Positions 30,453 through 43,800 of a stretch of 64,000 nt of DNA are shown here, piece after piece (position 1 is the stretch's first letter; each line of letters starts with the position of its first letter). The stretch is from the NCBI GenBank assembly GCA_003254925.1, contig QANZ01036596.1:189942-253941 (forward strand). Direction: 5' to 3'. Both the position numbers and the translations under genes were made by a program. The notes beneath the pieces are model-generated. The model searched no databases, had not been told where the DNA came from, and was given only the letters and a program-made list of their open reading frames with translations. The DNA comes from Chamaecrista fasciculata (taxonomy: Eukaryota > Streptophyta > Magnoliopsida > Fabales > Fabaceae).

Positions 30453-31183
30453 CATAGTTTGAAGAACCGGACCGGACCGGCCGGTTCAGACCGGAAACCG
30501 CCGAACCGGCCAGTGAGCCGGTCTGGTTCACCTCTTTGGACCGTTCTGCAGTCGAACCGCTTTCAAACCGGGTTGAACCGCCGGTTTTTTGCTGACCCGG
30601 GTGACCCGGAAGTGAACCGGACCGACACTGAACCGGACATGTTGTGGAATTTTGGCAAAATTGTTGCAGTCAGGATTCGAACCCAGTACCAAATGCATAA
30701 ATGGGAAGGGGAATACCACTGCGCCACCACATGTATTTGTTTATATAATGCATTCTAAATTATTTATTCTCATTCTGTTGGGAAGTGTAACCATTAAATT
30801 TTTTTTTTTTTTTTATAGTGTGGGAAACATTAAATTAAATTAGCTATTATATGTTTTTTAATTTGTAGCTTGTTTCATACAATTATTTTTTAGTTTCAAG
30901 ACTTGTTTGATGTGGTTATGTTTTAAATTTAAGTTTTATGTAGTGTGACTTAAATATTTACCACTTATTATATGTGATGGACCTATGTTTATGTTTAAAT
31001 TTTAGTTTATATTTAAATTAGTGTAAGATATCAATGTGTATTTGATGAATATGTATATTTGAAAATGTATTTTTCAAGTAAACCGGCTTAACCGGTTGAA
31101 CCAATGACCCAGCGGTTGAACCATTGAACCAGTGACCCGAGCCCTTCGCCGGGTCAATTGCCGGTCCGGTTTTTTGCACTATG
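30453..31183. mobile_element. hAT-like non-autonomous element with accgg-rich ends, 731 bp
   Basis: Ends catagtttgaagaaccgg and ccggttttttgcactatg are inverted. The flank atcaatgg at 30445-30452 and 31184-31191 is a perfect 8-bp duplication. The arms are packed with accgg/ccggt. Near 30671 the element carries a tRNA-like gattcgaaccc. No transposase frame. It appears related to 771-1313. Confidence 0.9.
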
Positions 31184-31343
31184 ATCAATGGTGCTGAAGT
31201 GTGGAGAGAATTTGTGTGGGGAGCTATCATAGTAGTAGTTTTTCTACCATTATGGTGATTATTTTTTTCTGATATTATAAACTGTCGTATATTCTATTGA
31301 CTATTTACTATTTGGATTATTTTTTCAAGGTAATTATTATTAG

Positions 31344-31580
31344 GTTATGTTGATACATTTACCAGAGATGTATACTCCTCATTCAAAGGGGATCCTATAA
31401 AGCAAGCCAGTAAGATATACCTTTATATATAGTTAACATCTTACATTGTTACTTATTCAAAATGTTAAATACATGGAACGTTACCATCTGTAATTTGTAT
31501 CAGGTCCTTCTTTTAATTACTTGGAGAATGCTCTTGGCAAATTTGATGATGGCCCATTCTTTCTCGGCCAATTCAATGGG
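31344..31580 (+). pseudogene. lambda-class glutathione S-transferase fragment, two exons
   Basis: Two exon-like pieces, 31344-31409 (GYVDTFTRDVYSSFKGDPIKQA) and 31504-31580 (FNYLENALGKFDDGPFFLGQF), match the middle of plant GSTL (In2-1) proteins and keep proper acceptor and donor signs and phase. Neither the N-terminal thioredoxin fold with its active cysteine nor the C-terminal helices are found near by. It is therefore an isolated internal fragment, about 650 bp upstream of a Helitron-like 3' end, and may have been captured by it. Confidence 0.8.
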
Positions 31581-32203
31581 GTAATTTAAAATTTTCTTCT
31601 TAAAATTGGCCATTCAGATAACCTATTCTATTTTGTACATGTTGGTCATGGTGTTTTAGGATCAACTGGTGGAAGATTTTCACTATATGTACTGCAAGTG
31701 CTCTAATCAAAATATGATTTTTGCTGGGAAGAAAGAAACTTGAAAAATTGTTAGTTCAGGAGCCACAGACTGAAATGTGAAGTGTAGGCATAGTTTTTCC
31801 TTTTGGTATTTGGTATTTTGTTGTTTGTGATTGAGGTCCTATTATTATTTTGAAACATTTCTGAATTACAGATTGTCATCATCAGTGTTTTAGGAGTCAG
31901 TATTTTGGCTTGACTCTCCAGTGTAAATTTTCAGTAATTTGTATTCTAAATGTTTGTTGGTATTTAGCAGAGTGATTATATGATATTATGTGCTCATGGC
32001 AAATCGGTTATTCTTCCAACTTCCATATCTATGTAATTCAAGCAACCCACCACCCCCTTTTTCTTTTCCAAGTAGTATTACTCTTTTAATAGGCATTATC
32101 TTTTAGTTTTGGAATGGTATAATATAAGATTTTGAGTTATTGACTGACTCTCGCTTAATACTAATTTTGACAAAAAAAAACGATAAACACACGTGTGAAA
32201 GCA

Positions 32204-32232
32204 CCCGTGCGAATGCACGGGTCTCATACTAG
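32204..32232 (+). mobile_element. Helitron-like 3' terminus
   Basis: A perfect 7-bp hairpin (cccgtgc-gaat-gcacggg) is followed seven bases later by ctag and a host T, the standard plant Helitron 3' end. The matching 5' end is not proven. A candidate is the TC-rich, tctctatctctgtctc-type start near 27060, followed by acacgtgtcatc. That would make an element of roughly 5 kb enclosing the beta-glucosidase and GST fragments and two nested hAT elements. No Rep/helicase gene is seen, so it would be non-autonomous. Confidence 0.6.
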
Positions 32233-34766
32233 TTAAGGAAAAAATGGTAACGTAACGGCGACGATGGTGACGATGACACGTCAGAGCATGTGGGACCCAT
32301 TATTGAATGAATGTTCAGACTTCATAGACACATGGGCTTTTCATAGAGCTCAAGAGTGTCTTGCTTGTTCTTTGGGATTGTGTTTGGGTTTCTCATTGCT
32401 CTTATGAATAAGCCCAATTTTGGCCCAAAAAAAATGAATAAGCCCAATATGTTTGGGCCTCCTCCATAATCTAGTTGCCCAAGTGGGCCTCACAAGAAAA
32501 TTGATTTTTATGTGGTTGAAAAATATTCATTGTTTTTAACTATGATTTTTTGTGCCCAAAAAAATAACTGATTTTTTTTCTTGTTTTTCAGCCTGATTGT
32601 AACTATGATTTCTGATCCCCAAAACATTGTCTTGGACCAAAAAAAAAAAANTAATATTTAATTAAATTATTAATATAGTTCGGTTTGGTTCGGTCGGTTT
32701 TTGGTTTTCAAAACCATCCGAACCGAACTAATCGGTTTTCATCATTTTCAATCCAATTCAACCAATTAGATGATTGGTTTTGGTCGGTTTTGATCGGTTT
32801 GGATTGGATTGATCGGTTGAGTTTGGATTGGATTGGATTTGAACACCCCTAATATCCATACTCATACCCATGTATTCGTACCCTTACAAGTTCAAAAAGA
32901 TTTGAAGTACTATAGAGTATATCTTAATATCTAAACAAAATAATATTAAAGGAGAGTTCACATTTCTCCCCCTCCATTATCTTTTCCTTCCATCTTTTTT
33001 TCTTTTACACCATTGGTATTCAAATTATATTGACACTATTAAAGCTCCTTTATCCTGCAATAAGTGTGTTACATAGTGATTGAACTCAAAGTCCTTATCA
33101 CATTCTAAATTTGTATTGTCAACTAAGCCACAACTTGTAAATTTTTTTCATCTTTTTATACATTTTCTTTTTTAATTCTTAAAAAGGTTTCAAGAATATT
33201 AATAATACATTCTAGATGCAAGATAAACTTTAAAAAGGTTTCAACCCACATTCTCTAGTTAGAGAATGTGGTTCCAGCTTGTACACAACAATTGAAGAGT
33301 TTTAGCAATAATGTGGAATTCAAGGCTGTAAGGAAACACTTGTAAGAAAGGGTAACCTAAATAATTCAAATGAGATTTAATGGTGAGTGAGTGGCTTTGG
33401 ATTCTTTCTAGCCAAGTTAACTATGTTTGGTTAGAAAATAAAATTGCTTTTTTTTTTTTTGTGAAGTTAGTCACGTTATATGAAAAAAATAGCTATAAGT
33501 TTTATATTTTAGTTTATTATTTACTAAATAAAAATTATAATACCCAAATATTTTCGCAGTTCAATATTGCATAATTGATTATTTTAAGTGTGTGTGTGTG
33601 TGTGTATATATATATATTCTTCAAATATATAAGAAGTTTTCCTTTTCCCATACATGTGAACTTCAGTAAACAACTTACGAAAATTATAAATGGATTATGT
33701 ATCTTTTACTTATTTGCTTTTATTGCCATATAGAAGATAAGGTATCATCTTCTGATATATAAATAATTAATTTAATTATAAAATATAATGCAAGCTATAT
33801 ATCAAATGTCAAAAAAGAGCAAATGATATTTATGCTTCTTTTTACAAATAAAAAAGAGATTTTAATTTACAAACTTGGGGAATGGTTAATGGATTACCCA
33901 CAATTTCAATTTAAAAGAACATTGTTTTCACTTAACTTTACTAATTGCTTTCATTAAGAGCCAGGCTTGATTAATTTTAAAAGTTTTAACCTTGAGAAAA
34001 AAGCAATAGCCACAAGAAAGGCATTTGCTTCTTGAAGTAAACAAACCAAAATGATTGAACCCACCATTATTTTTAATGCATTTTTTTCTTTTTGGGCACT
34101 GGTAGTGCCCAATATTTAATATTATAGTGCTCATAATTAGCTGTACACACTTGTTTGGGTTTTTACACACCTAAAAAAAATGGGAGGCTACTATTTCTCA
34201 ATAAGTTGAATACACCATTGGCCACACATGCAAACAATGAGTGAAGTTGATAGTTACACTATTTTTGGATGTATATATATATATATATATATATATTAAA
34301 CAGAATGAGTATTAGAGTAAGCTAAAAAGAAGGTCATCCATCCACATTGTAACTACAAATTTTACCCCAAACATAAAATGTGATAATAATGCACCTAAGA
34401 GATAGCAACATATGACATTAATTGTAAGAATATGGAAATATTATTAACTGTGAATTATTCTTAAATCTTAATTGAACTCAGATTTTGACATGTGATTGTT
34501 TAATGTGAATTGGTGAAACAATAATATATAAATTATTTAAATAAAATCACTTGACAATTTGCTTTGGTTACTATATTTTATCGACTCATGCTAAAATTAG
34601 CCAAAGAAGAGAGTATATTCCATTTGTACTCATGTATGCTTTGGTTTGCCGACAAAATCTTGATGCCAGCAGTCAAACTTATTACACATGTATCTCCATT
34701 ATTTTATTGGTTTTATTTTTCTTGTCTTTGCGTTTTTTGTTGAAATATATGATAATATATAAAAGG
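32233..34766. other. gene-poor AT-rich stretch
   Basis: No gene seen. It contains one undetermined base (32651) and a cggtttggttcggtcgg-rich segment at about 32675-32862 ending in gaacacccctaa, probably a worn hAT-type element. It also has a TG/TA microsatellite at 33590-33616 and a TA run at 34267-34297. Short open frames here have no coding character. Confidence 0.5.
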
Positions 34767-34930
34767 CAAAAGTCATATTTTGGTCCCTCAATCATGCTCA
34801 ATGTTTCAAATTGGTCCCTCAGTTATTTTTAGTTTCATATTGGTCCCTCAGTTTTCCAAAACTTGGCACAATTGGTCCCTCAAACGTTTTCCATCCATTT
34901 TTTCTGTTAAAAATAAAGGCAAAATTGATT
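34767..34930. mobile_element. left half of a ggtccctca-type TIR element
   Basis: Four spaced ttggtccctca units begin with aaaggcaaaagtcatatttt. The same arm is seen at 45011 and, in part, at 57946. The inverted right arm is not seen downstream before the next element at 35306, so this looks like a truncated copy. Confidence 0.6.
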
Positions 34931-35305
34931 TTTAACTCCTAAAAGTTTAAATTTTTGCATTAAGAACCTTTTTCTCTATAATAGAACCAAAATATAAGAA
35001 AAAAAAAATGATTGGGGGTTTAAGTTTATCTCACACCAACTTTCTCACCTTTTTCTCTATAAGGACCTTTTGAATTGGACCTTTTTCTCTAGAAAAATAA
35101 AAACAATATATTATTTAGTCTATAAAAATGACTATTAAATATGTTTTCTTTTAACAAACTAATAAATATGTTATTTTAATCTTTTATGAACTAATTGTGT
35201 ATTTTAAACTTTTATAAATTAAATTGTCAGCTCGTTGATCTTTCTTAATTAGTTCACTCATAATATAAATAAAGATTGTATTGAATTTTTTTAACATTAT
35301 ATTAA

Positions 35306-35814
35306 GGATAAATTACATTTTAGTACCTTGTTATATGGACCGGTTTTATTTTGGTACCTCATTTTTTCAAAAGTGACATTTTGGTTCCTTATTCTTTGCA
35401 CCATTAAACTTTAGTACCTAAATTTATTTTTTCTGTTAAGTTTTGACAGCGAAGTCACACGTGACCATCACGTGCACAGTAAAAACACATAAATGTTCAT
35501 TTTCTTCTCATTTTTATATGATTCAAACAATAAAATACTCCAAAATCCTCTCATTTTAAATCTTATTGTTTTCACGATTTTCGAGTATTTTAGCGTCTAA
35601 ATCGTGAAAAATTAGAGAAAAATAGACATTTGGATGTTTTTATAGTGTACGTGATGATCATGTGCGACTTCGCTGTCAAAACTTAATAGAAAAATAAATT
35701 TGGGTACCAAAGTGTTAACGATGCAAAGAACATGGTATCAAAATGTCACTTTTGAAATAACCGGGTATCAAAGTAAAACCGGTCCATATAACAGGATACC
35801 AAAATGTTTACCCC
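35306..35814. mobile_element. Mutator-like MITE, 509 bp
   Basis: Ends ggataaattacattttagt and its imperfect inverse aaaatgtttacccc are flanked by tatattaa on both sides (35298-35305 and 35815-35822). The flanks form an 8-bp perfect, or 9-bp with one mismatch, duplication. Arms hold ttttggtacc/ggtatcaaa units and a central hairpin gacagcgaagtc/gacttcgctgtc. No coding capacity. End sequences are related to 13742-14631. Confidence 0.8.
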
Positions 35815-37154
35815 TATATTAATAAATAAATATATTACGTGCACATATCAAATAATTTTATTTAGCATGCCTTGTTTAATGTTCATGATTAGGTTTACTG
35901 CTTTATCTAATCCACACAAAATTTTCATTCTTAAATAACACGACTACTTCGATCATTTTATGCCAATTCCGTTATTGGCAAACTACTTGTTTGTTCTTAT
36001 CTTTTAGTTGTATATATCTTTGAGAATATTTTGATTTATCTTTAATTTAATAAATTAAAGTGTGCGTGTATATACTTTTATATATTAATAAAATAAAGGA
36101 ACATGCTGGTTTGCTTATCAGATCACTCATTTACAGCCATGATATATAAATCAGCTCAATTAAATAATCCAATATTTATTTGTTTCACTAATAAATAGAA
36201 TATAAATCCGCATAAATTGATTAGAATACCACTTTATGAAAAATAGATAATCTGAATTATATAATATTTCGTAAAATGAAGTAGGAAAAATATAGAAAGA
36301 GAAATAATAAATTAAATTTACAGAATAATTCAACGTATAAACTTATACATCAAAATAAACTTTAAAACATGCATATAATTAATGTCACTTTGTGAGCTAG
36401 TCAACTTGGGTTGGAAGCATAACATGGAATTTATGTATGATAATGTCATGAAGCAAGGTGAAGGGTACGTGAAATAGCATCTATACAACTTTTCCTCTTT
36501 GAACATATATACAAGAAGTAAGAAAAAAACAATCTGAATAGCCTATATGCACAAGCAAAGTAAAATTATAAAATTAAAATTCTTAAGAAAAGAAAAACCT
36601 TTTTTTCTTATATCTTTTTTGTCTTAAGGTGTCTCTAATTTTTGAAAGAAAAATACTTTATTTATACGTTTTTCTTTAATGAATGATCATATAAAAGATC
36701 ATTTTTTTAATATTCCCTCACAAGCATACTAAAATTTTTGTTACATATTCTTATTTTATTGGTGTACAGTAAAAATATAAAAGATTTTACCTAAATTGAT
36801 TTAATTTTTGCTAAAATGCAAAAAAAAAATGTCCCTAAACTTTAATTTAATAACTAAACAAAACTCCTGTTAAATTTTGAGAAGTAACTAAGGATCTAAT
36901 GAAATTTTAATTTTATGTAAATAACCTATTTTATGAAAATTTAATTTATTTATTTTAATATTTTATGCTACAATTGATTGCAAAAATAATCAAGGAACAA
37001 TTTAAAATGCAACAATAATAATAAAATTTAAAAGAAACTTTATTTTTATCGAAAATTTTAATTTTAATAAAGAGACTTATTTACACAAAATTTAAAGTTA
37101 CTATTAATCAAAATTTAAGAAATCTTTTTACACCAAAACTAATGCTGAAGTTTC
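35815..37154. other. intergenic, no gene seen
   Basis: Very AT-rich. From about 36800 to 37140 there are aaactttaattta / taaaatttaaa words in inverted orientation that suggest another worn TIR element, but no firm ends. No coding frame. Confidence 0.45.
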
Positions 37155-37169
37155 AATTTTTTACATTTT

Positions 37170-37490
37170 TTTTTGCCTGAAATATAATTCATTCAAAAGT
37201 AAGGCAAAGTCAAAATACAAATGAAAATAAAGCAAAAATAGTCAACCCCTACCTAGCATAAACAACAACACTAGACAAGATATTAACTGACGAAGGTGGG
37301 GGTTTGCAACCCATCCAAGAGGACCCATCCTCGTGTCATACAAATTGACAAGACAATTAGCTGCCAAGTTAGCGAATCTAGAGATCCAACTAAAGCTACA
37401 ACCATCTAAAGAACTGAAAACATAAATAATGTCATATAAAATAGACAAATACATCCAATTAGGACAACAGACAACCCCAGTGACTACTCT
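37170..37490 (-). mobile_element. 5'-truncated L1-type LINE, RNase H tail
   Basis: Read on the minus strand the segment encodes the C-terminal part of a plant L1 RNase H-like domain (GCSFSWISRFANLAANCLVN) and a short 3' untranslated region. It ends in an A-run (the T-run at about 37166-37174). It is flanked by aattttttacatttt (37155-37169) and aattttctacatttt (37491-37505), a 15-bp target duplication with one mismatch. It is a dead, heavily 5'-truncated copy. Confidence 0.8.
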
Positions 37491-38765
37491 AATTTTCTAC
37501 ATTTTAACCAGAGGAAACTTACTATTTGATATTTGAATTTATACTGAGTTAATAAATCAATTTCTGAATAATCCAAATACACGATTTGGTCCCTAAAATG
37601 TTTCAATTGTCAACGAGTTGGTCTTTAGTGACAATTTGAACTGATTTTATATTTTTTAGTCTTTAAATTTGTACTAAATTAGTATTTTTTTAGTTCCTAA
37701 ATTTATATTAAATTTGTATATTTTAGTCCCTAAAGTTGACCCAATAACTAAATTATTGACAATTACAATAATTCAATGACTAAGTCATATATTTTAATTA
37801 TTTAAAAAATAATTTATTAATTTAGTATAAATTTATAAATCAAATAGTAAATTTTCCTCCCATCCTTTGTGAGAAGCTATATATGTGGCTAAAGTCTGAA
37901 TGAGTTGTTGGGACAACAAGATATGTGAAGAGAAATCATCATTAATGGAGTTATGGGTGTGTTGGGGGACATGTGGGAAATATTAAGATGCTACATGACC
38001 ATACGGTGAACCACCAACTTTGGCTCTTTTCAAGTCATTTTAGCTATGATATCATTGCTAATTAATTATATTAACCACTTAATTAAGCTATCCGATATGT
38101 ATAATATATAGATATCCTTTGATCAGTTAAGAGCATATATATTATACCTAAAAGCCTACCACACGTTCCACTCTATGATCTCCTTTATCACATTCACACC
38201 AAAAACATATCCACGAAATTGTATAAAGATGTCGCCATCTCTTGTCACCCATGTGATCCAATCTTTAATTTCCAAGTACAATGCCAATAGGAAGATATAT
38301 ACATATTACTTTATGGTGAATTTTGTGTATTATAAACTGCTCTGATTTTTTTCTCTGTTGGTAAATCATATGAATGCACAACATATATATTGGACTTTAA
38401 ATTTTCAAGTACCAATGTTAATCTTTTTCTGGTAAACAGTAACAATGTTAATCAGGTTGGAGGAGTTTAGGAAAATACCCAAGGTCAATTTGGGTACTCC
38501 AACTTTTGTGATTTTATTCGATTTAAACTTAAACAAGATTTTGGAAAAAAAAAAAAACTATTTTTTGGAGGAAAAATATATAAATGCCTAAAGCCCTAAA
38601 CGGACTCGTGGATTTGAGAGGACTAAGATTTTGCCAAATCAAAAACAAGCCAACTTTGAAAAACACTATTTTTTTTCTTTTTTGTTTTCCAGTGGACCGT
38701 TTCAATGTAATATAACACCATTAATTTATTTATTATTTGGTTGATGAATAATTGAATATGATTCC
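37491..38765. other. intergenic, no gene seen
   Basis: AT-rich, with scattered tttagtccctaaa-type phrases between 37560 and 37760 that look like remnants of TIR elements. Nothing codes. Confidence 0.45.
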
Positions 38766-39086
38766 ATTTTTTTTTACTCAAATATAATTAATTCAAAAGC
38801 AAGGCAAAATCAAGCATAATACAAAAAACAAAGTAAAAATAGATAATCTTTCCCTAGCATAAACAATAATACTAGATATGATATCAACTGATGAAGGTGA
38901 GAGGTTTACAACCTATCCAAGATGACCCATCCTCGTTTTAAACAAATTGACAAGATAATCAACTGCCAAGTTAGCGGATCTAGGAATACAACTAAAGCTA
39001 CAACCATCTAAAAAACATGAAACATAAATTAAGTCATCTAAAAGAGACAAACTCTTCCAAACAAGAAGTCAGACAACCCCAATGGT
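38766..39086 (-). mobile_element. second 5'-truncated LINE tail, same family
   Basis: The sequence from the T-run at 38766 (the A tail on the minus strand) to about 39086 is a diverged copy of 37170-37490 in the same orientation. Shared words include ctagcataaacaa, gacccatcctcgt and gctacaaccatctaaa. Its reading frame is more damaged than that of the first copy. No clear target duplication was found, and its far end may extend into the GC-richer stretch up to about 39200. Confidence 0.75.
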
Positions 39087-39587
39087 TGTAGAATGCTTAG
39101 TTCAGATTCGCCGCCACAGAATGCCGTCGTGAGAGTCCTAATTCAAAATGTCGTCGCCACAAAACTCTATAACTAAAGAGAGGACCACCGCCGCCAGGAC
39201 AACATTTCTAATCTTATATAATATTCCAATTGTTTTTTTTTTTTAAGAAAAACCTGTTTTAAACATGGGTATTTATGTAAATTCATATATATTAAGAGCC
39301 AAAATAAGAAATTCTACCGTCACCAGAAAAACAAAGAAAAATAGCAAATTCTACGTACCCCTTTTCACATCCAGCTGTGACCAAATCATCCTTGTCTCAA
39401 ACAAGTCTCCCACGTGGCCCTCCTCCATACTCAACCACAGTTAACCTTTCCTTTAACCATGGTTAAATAAACCAAACCCTTCCCCACCATCATCACCTAT
39501 CTTTTAACTACCACTCACACTCATACTCTTTTGTTCCACTTCACTCACTCACTCATTCCATTATACTTCCACACTCCATAAACAACA

Positions 39588-40847
39588 ATGGCTTCTTCTT
39601 CTTCATTCCGAGCTTTCTCTCTCCTCGTCTCCCTCTCTCTCCTCGCCGTCGTCTCCGGCCACAACATCACCGACATTCTCTCCGGCTTCCCGGAATACAG
39701 CCAATACAATAGCTTCCTCTCCCAAACAAAACTCGCCGACGAAATCAACAGCCGTCAAACAATCACCGTCCTCGTCTTAAATAACGGCGCCGTCTCTTCC
39801 CTCGCCGGAAAACACCCTCTCTCTGTTATCAAAAACGCCCTTAGCCTCCTCGTCCTTCTCGATTACTACGACCCTCAAAAACTCCACCAGATTTCTAACG
39901 GCACCACTCTAACCACCACTTTATACCAAACTACCGGAAATGCCCCTGGCAATTTGGGATTCGTTAACATCACTGACCTTCAAGGTGGAAAAGTCGGCTT
40001 CGGCTCCGCGGCTCCCGGCTCAAAACTCGACTCGGCTTACACCAAGTCGGTTAAGCAAATTCCCTATAACATCTCCATTATTGAAATCAACGCGCCGATT
40101 ATCGCGCCGGGAATCTTGACGGCTCCGCCTCCGTCCTCCGCCGTTAACATCACGGCGTTGATTGAGAAAGCCGGCGGGAAAACTTTTGCCTCCTTGCTTA
40201 TTTCCACCGGCGTGATTAAGACTTATGAATCCGCCGTCGATAAAGGCTTGACGATTTTTGCGCCGAACGATGAGGCTTTCAAGGCGCGTGGTGTTCCAGA
40301 TCTGAACAAGCTGACGAATGCTGAAGTTGTTTCGCTTTTACAGTATCACGCCGCCGCGAAGTACCTACCGGAGGGAGCTTTGAAGACGAGCAAGGATCCG
40401 ATTAGTACTTTGGCGACGAACGGCGCCGGGAAGTTTGATTTCTCGACGACGACCGAAGGCGATTCTGTTACTCTACACACCGGAGTTAGCTCGTCGAGGC
40501 TTGCCAGTACGGTGGTGGATTCGGCTCCTCTTGCTATTTTCACCGTCGATAGCGTGCTTCTTCCGGCTGAATTGTTCGGGAAATCGCCGTCGCCGGCTCC
40601 GGCGGCGGAACCAGTTAGCTCTCCTACTCCGGCGCCGGCTCTGGCACCGAGAGCCGAGACTCCTTCTCCGGCTGGTGCCTCGCCGCCAGCTCCGGCGGCG
40701 GCGACGCCGGGTGGTTCTCCGGCAGATGCGCCGTCGGCGGAGGCGGAGAAGAGCAATTCGGATAGTAAGAATGCGGGTGTTCACGTGGAAGCTTCTACAG
40801 TTTTCGGCGTTTTCGTCACCGTTATAGCCTCCGTTATCTTGTCGTAG
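39588..40847 (+). CDS. FLA8: fasciclin-like arabinogalactan protein, FLA8 type
   Basis: An intronless 419-residue protein. Residues 1-24 are a signal peptide ending LAVVSG before HNITDIL. FAS1 domain 1 spans about 25-170, FAS1 domain 2 about 187-330 ([30 protein letters not shown], and TVDSVLLP at its end). Residues 333-390 are a Pro/Ala/Ser/Thr-rich arabinogalactan module (many AP, SP and TP dipeptides for hydroxyproline O-glycosylation). A hydrophobic C terminus after SDSKNAG fits a GPI-anchor signal. Several N-glycosylation sites (NIT, NGT, NIS) are present. The product is expected at the outer face of the plasma membrane and in the wall, where FLAs act in adhesion and wall integrity. Architecture and length match Arabidopsis FLA8 (At2g45470). 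The coding region is much richer in GC than its surroundings. A TATA-like taaataaa lies about 120 bp upstream. Confidence 0.95.
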   Translation: MASSSSFRAFSLLVSLSLLAVVSGHNITDILSGFPEYSQYNSFLSQTKLADEINSRQTITVLVLNNGAVSSLAGKHPLSVIKNALSLLVLLDYYDPQKLHQISNGTTLTTTLYQTTGNAPGNLGFVNITDLQGGKVGFGSAAPGSKLDSAYTKSVKQIPYNISIIEINAPIIAPGILTAPPPSSAVNITALIEKAGGKTFASLLISTGVIKTYESAVDKGLTIFAPNDEAFKARGVPDLNKLTNAEVVSLLQYHAAAKYLPEGALKTSKDPISTLATNGAGKFDFSTTTEGDSVTLHTGVSSSRLASTVVDSAPLAIFTVDSVLLPAELFGKSPSPAPAAEPVSSPTPAPALAPRAETPSPAGASPPAPAAATPGGSPADAPSAEAEKSNSDSKNAGVHVEASTVFGVFVTVIASVILS

Positions 40848-43800
40848 TGAACTGTAACTCAATTCAAATCCTCGTGTAGTGTATTTTCTTTTTTGTTTTT
40901 TTCATTTCAGATTCTTGAGTTAATTGTGTTTTATTTAGGAGATTTTTTTTTATTTGAAATTTGAAATTAATTCACGAAAATGTTGTATTTTGTTGTGGAG
41001 TCGTGGTTGTTTTTCATAAAAATGTCGGTGAGAGTGAGAGTGAGAGTGATGGTGAATAGTGGATGTATGATAAATTTGAAGCATTTAGAATTATGATTTA
41101 TTTATGAATAACTAGTATTTATGAAAATACACGAGAGTTATGAGTTTGATAAGCCACGTGGATGAACTTCAATCCGAATAGGTTTTACGTGGTTTTAATA
41201 AGTGGGGCCTTCACTTTTTTCAGTTTTTGTGTATTAGGCTTTGGTTCGTGGCATGAACAAATAATTTTTAATTTCTATAATAATAATTTATAAATTACAT
41301 GTTTTGATACTAGGTAAGAAATGTTCTAGTAATTTGGGGTATTTAGAGATCAGGTCCATGTAGATATATTTTTTATTCAAAAATTAATGGAAAAAATGAG
41401 TTTTTATCACGATTTATCTCATTCTTTCAAGATTTCTTTTCATTCATTCATCTCATAATAGTTTTATTTTTTGCATTAAGGTTTCTCTCCTTTTATAATA
41501 AGTTCAAAATGTAAGAAAAAAAAAATTGGGGTTTTAATTAGTTTCACAAAAATAAATAGGACAAAGGTTGTCGAACTTCCTCTTCTTCTCTTCTTCCTCC
41601 GCAACTCTTTCTTTTTATATAGGAATTCAAGGTTTTCTCTCCAATGAAGTAGGTTATACGAGCAATCTCAGGTTGTCGCAGAGAAGCTATAAGGTTGGAA
41701 GAAGAGAACATCCCTTATCAAAACGAGAATCCAATTGATATCTCTATGTTTCGAGGAGAAGGTGTCGATCGAATCGAAGCTTAACAATTTCAGCAGGTTC
41801 ATGGGAGCTCCCTTATTTCTTCGTGACGTATCCTGTCTAAATTATTTTCATTAACGCATTCATGATTTACGGGAAATAGTTAGGTCATTGTTACTTTTAC
41901 CTATTTGAAATATGTATAAATTGCTTGATACTTTTATTTGAACCATGACTAAATTCACCATGTTTAAACTCGTTATAACGTAGTCCTTTCATGTATATAA
42001 ATATTACTTTACTTCAAGGATAAATACTTATTACTTCATGGTAAGGGCAAGAGAAACTCATTACTTCATGGTAAGGTCAAATAAATGCTTACCTGTTTTG
42101 CAATGAAAAATTTCATAGTTCCAACAATATGCATTCTCTATTTCAGTCTTTCTCCTCTTTCTTATCGATTTTGTTTATTATTAATGATGTCAATCTCTAT
42201 AATTTATGGGTTCTCCTTTTCAATTAATATGCTATTGCTACTCAATAGAGAATTTGAAGAGAGATAATTATTAATTCAATGAAAAAACAATTACCACTAA
42301 TCACTGGTGAACTTAAAATTCTATAGTGCAAAAACAAAAGACAATCACAAACCAGAAGAGAAAGACAAAGAATGAGATTCTATTAAAATATGAAATGTGG
42401 TACATGATTCCTTTTCAACCAAAATAGGATTCTATTGATCCAATCCTAGAAAACATGAAATACAAACGCCTTATATCTCTTTGAATAAAAAAAAATAATG
42501 TAAAGAGCACACCATCATCATACATGAAACTTGCTCTTCACGTTAGAGATTGTAAATTCAACAACATGCTTGATCAATTTTGATTGAATGTTAGTGATTG
42601 ATGATGCAGCAAGCTACCATCAGTCTCTTATAGACCTTAGGCATTAATGATAATTTATTTTCCATTAATATTACATTAACATTATTTGAAATATTGGTAT
42701 GTGATTTATCCACAAACTGAGGAGCATTAATGTATATGTTTATCATCGTTATAGAAAATTCAAATAACATTATCAATCTTGTTTTATTGTCACAACTAAA
42801 ATTTAATAGAACACATATTTTAGCCCTTAAATTAAGTAATATATTTTATATTTTGAAATAAATATTGTGACATGTCATAACTCAAGATTATGTGGCATCT
42901 ATATATGGTTGATGTGGCAATTTCGCATAAGATTGATCATGCTAGTCACACATTAGTCTTGTACAATTAATGCCCCACATTGATGATAATTAAATTTTGA
43001 TTAATTTTTTAATAGGTGGAGCAATTTGATTGGTTCACAGGTAATAAATTTAGTTTTTTCCCTATGTTACTTGGAGGCTTTTGAGAGCCAATCTAATAGT
43101 ATTCTCCTTTTAGTCCTATATGTTATATTGATCCATATGTAATATATGTAGTTTTTTTCCTATGTCACTTGGAGGCTTTTGAGAGCCAATCTAATAGTAC
43201 TCTTCTTTTAGTCCTATATATTGAATTATTTGTTTCGAACAATTTGAACTCTCTTTCAGAAACATCTCAAATGTGGTTTTGTGTGGATGGTTATGTGGAT
43301 ATTGGCAAATTGACATATTATTGAATTGAATTGTGGCCCGCCACAACTAGGATTCCAAGCTATGATAATGCATCGTCATTGTCTTATTTGGTCCATCATT
43401 TAATAAATAAATAATAGTTGTTCCATTTATTTTAATTGAATTAAAAAAGAAGAAATAAAATAAAGTAGCAAGAGTGAGGATGAAAATCGCCTTTTCTTTG
43501 TGCAAAATTAATATTTGTGTTTGGATGAAATAATTTTAAAAGTAAAAACACCAAAGTAGGTCATCTTAGTTTAAGTAAAAATAATGCTTAAAGATAAATG
43601 TTGGTTGATGTGTGAAAAGAATTTAAGGTCATTTTAGTTTGAGTAAAAATAATGATTCATCCTTGTTTAAGTAAAACGGTAATATTTGACATTCTTCTCC
43701 ATCGAATTTTCTAAATAAATGTAATGTCTATAAAGAATATTATTCTCGTTCAAGTTTTTTTTTGGTGTTGTGCTTCACTCTTTATTTGTCATTTTATTTT

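Noticed and set aside
40346-40862. Long open frames on both strands over the FLA8 gene, some arginine-rich
   Set aside because: They are shadows of the GC-rich coding sequence for the proline/alanine-rich region; the sense frame has a signal peptide and two FAS1 domains.
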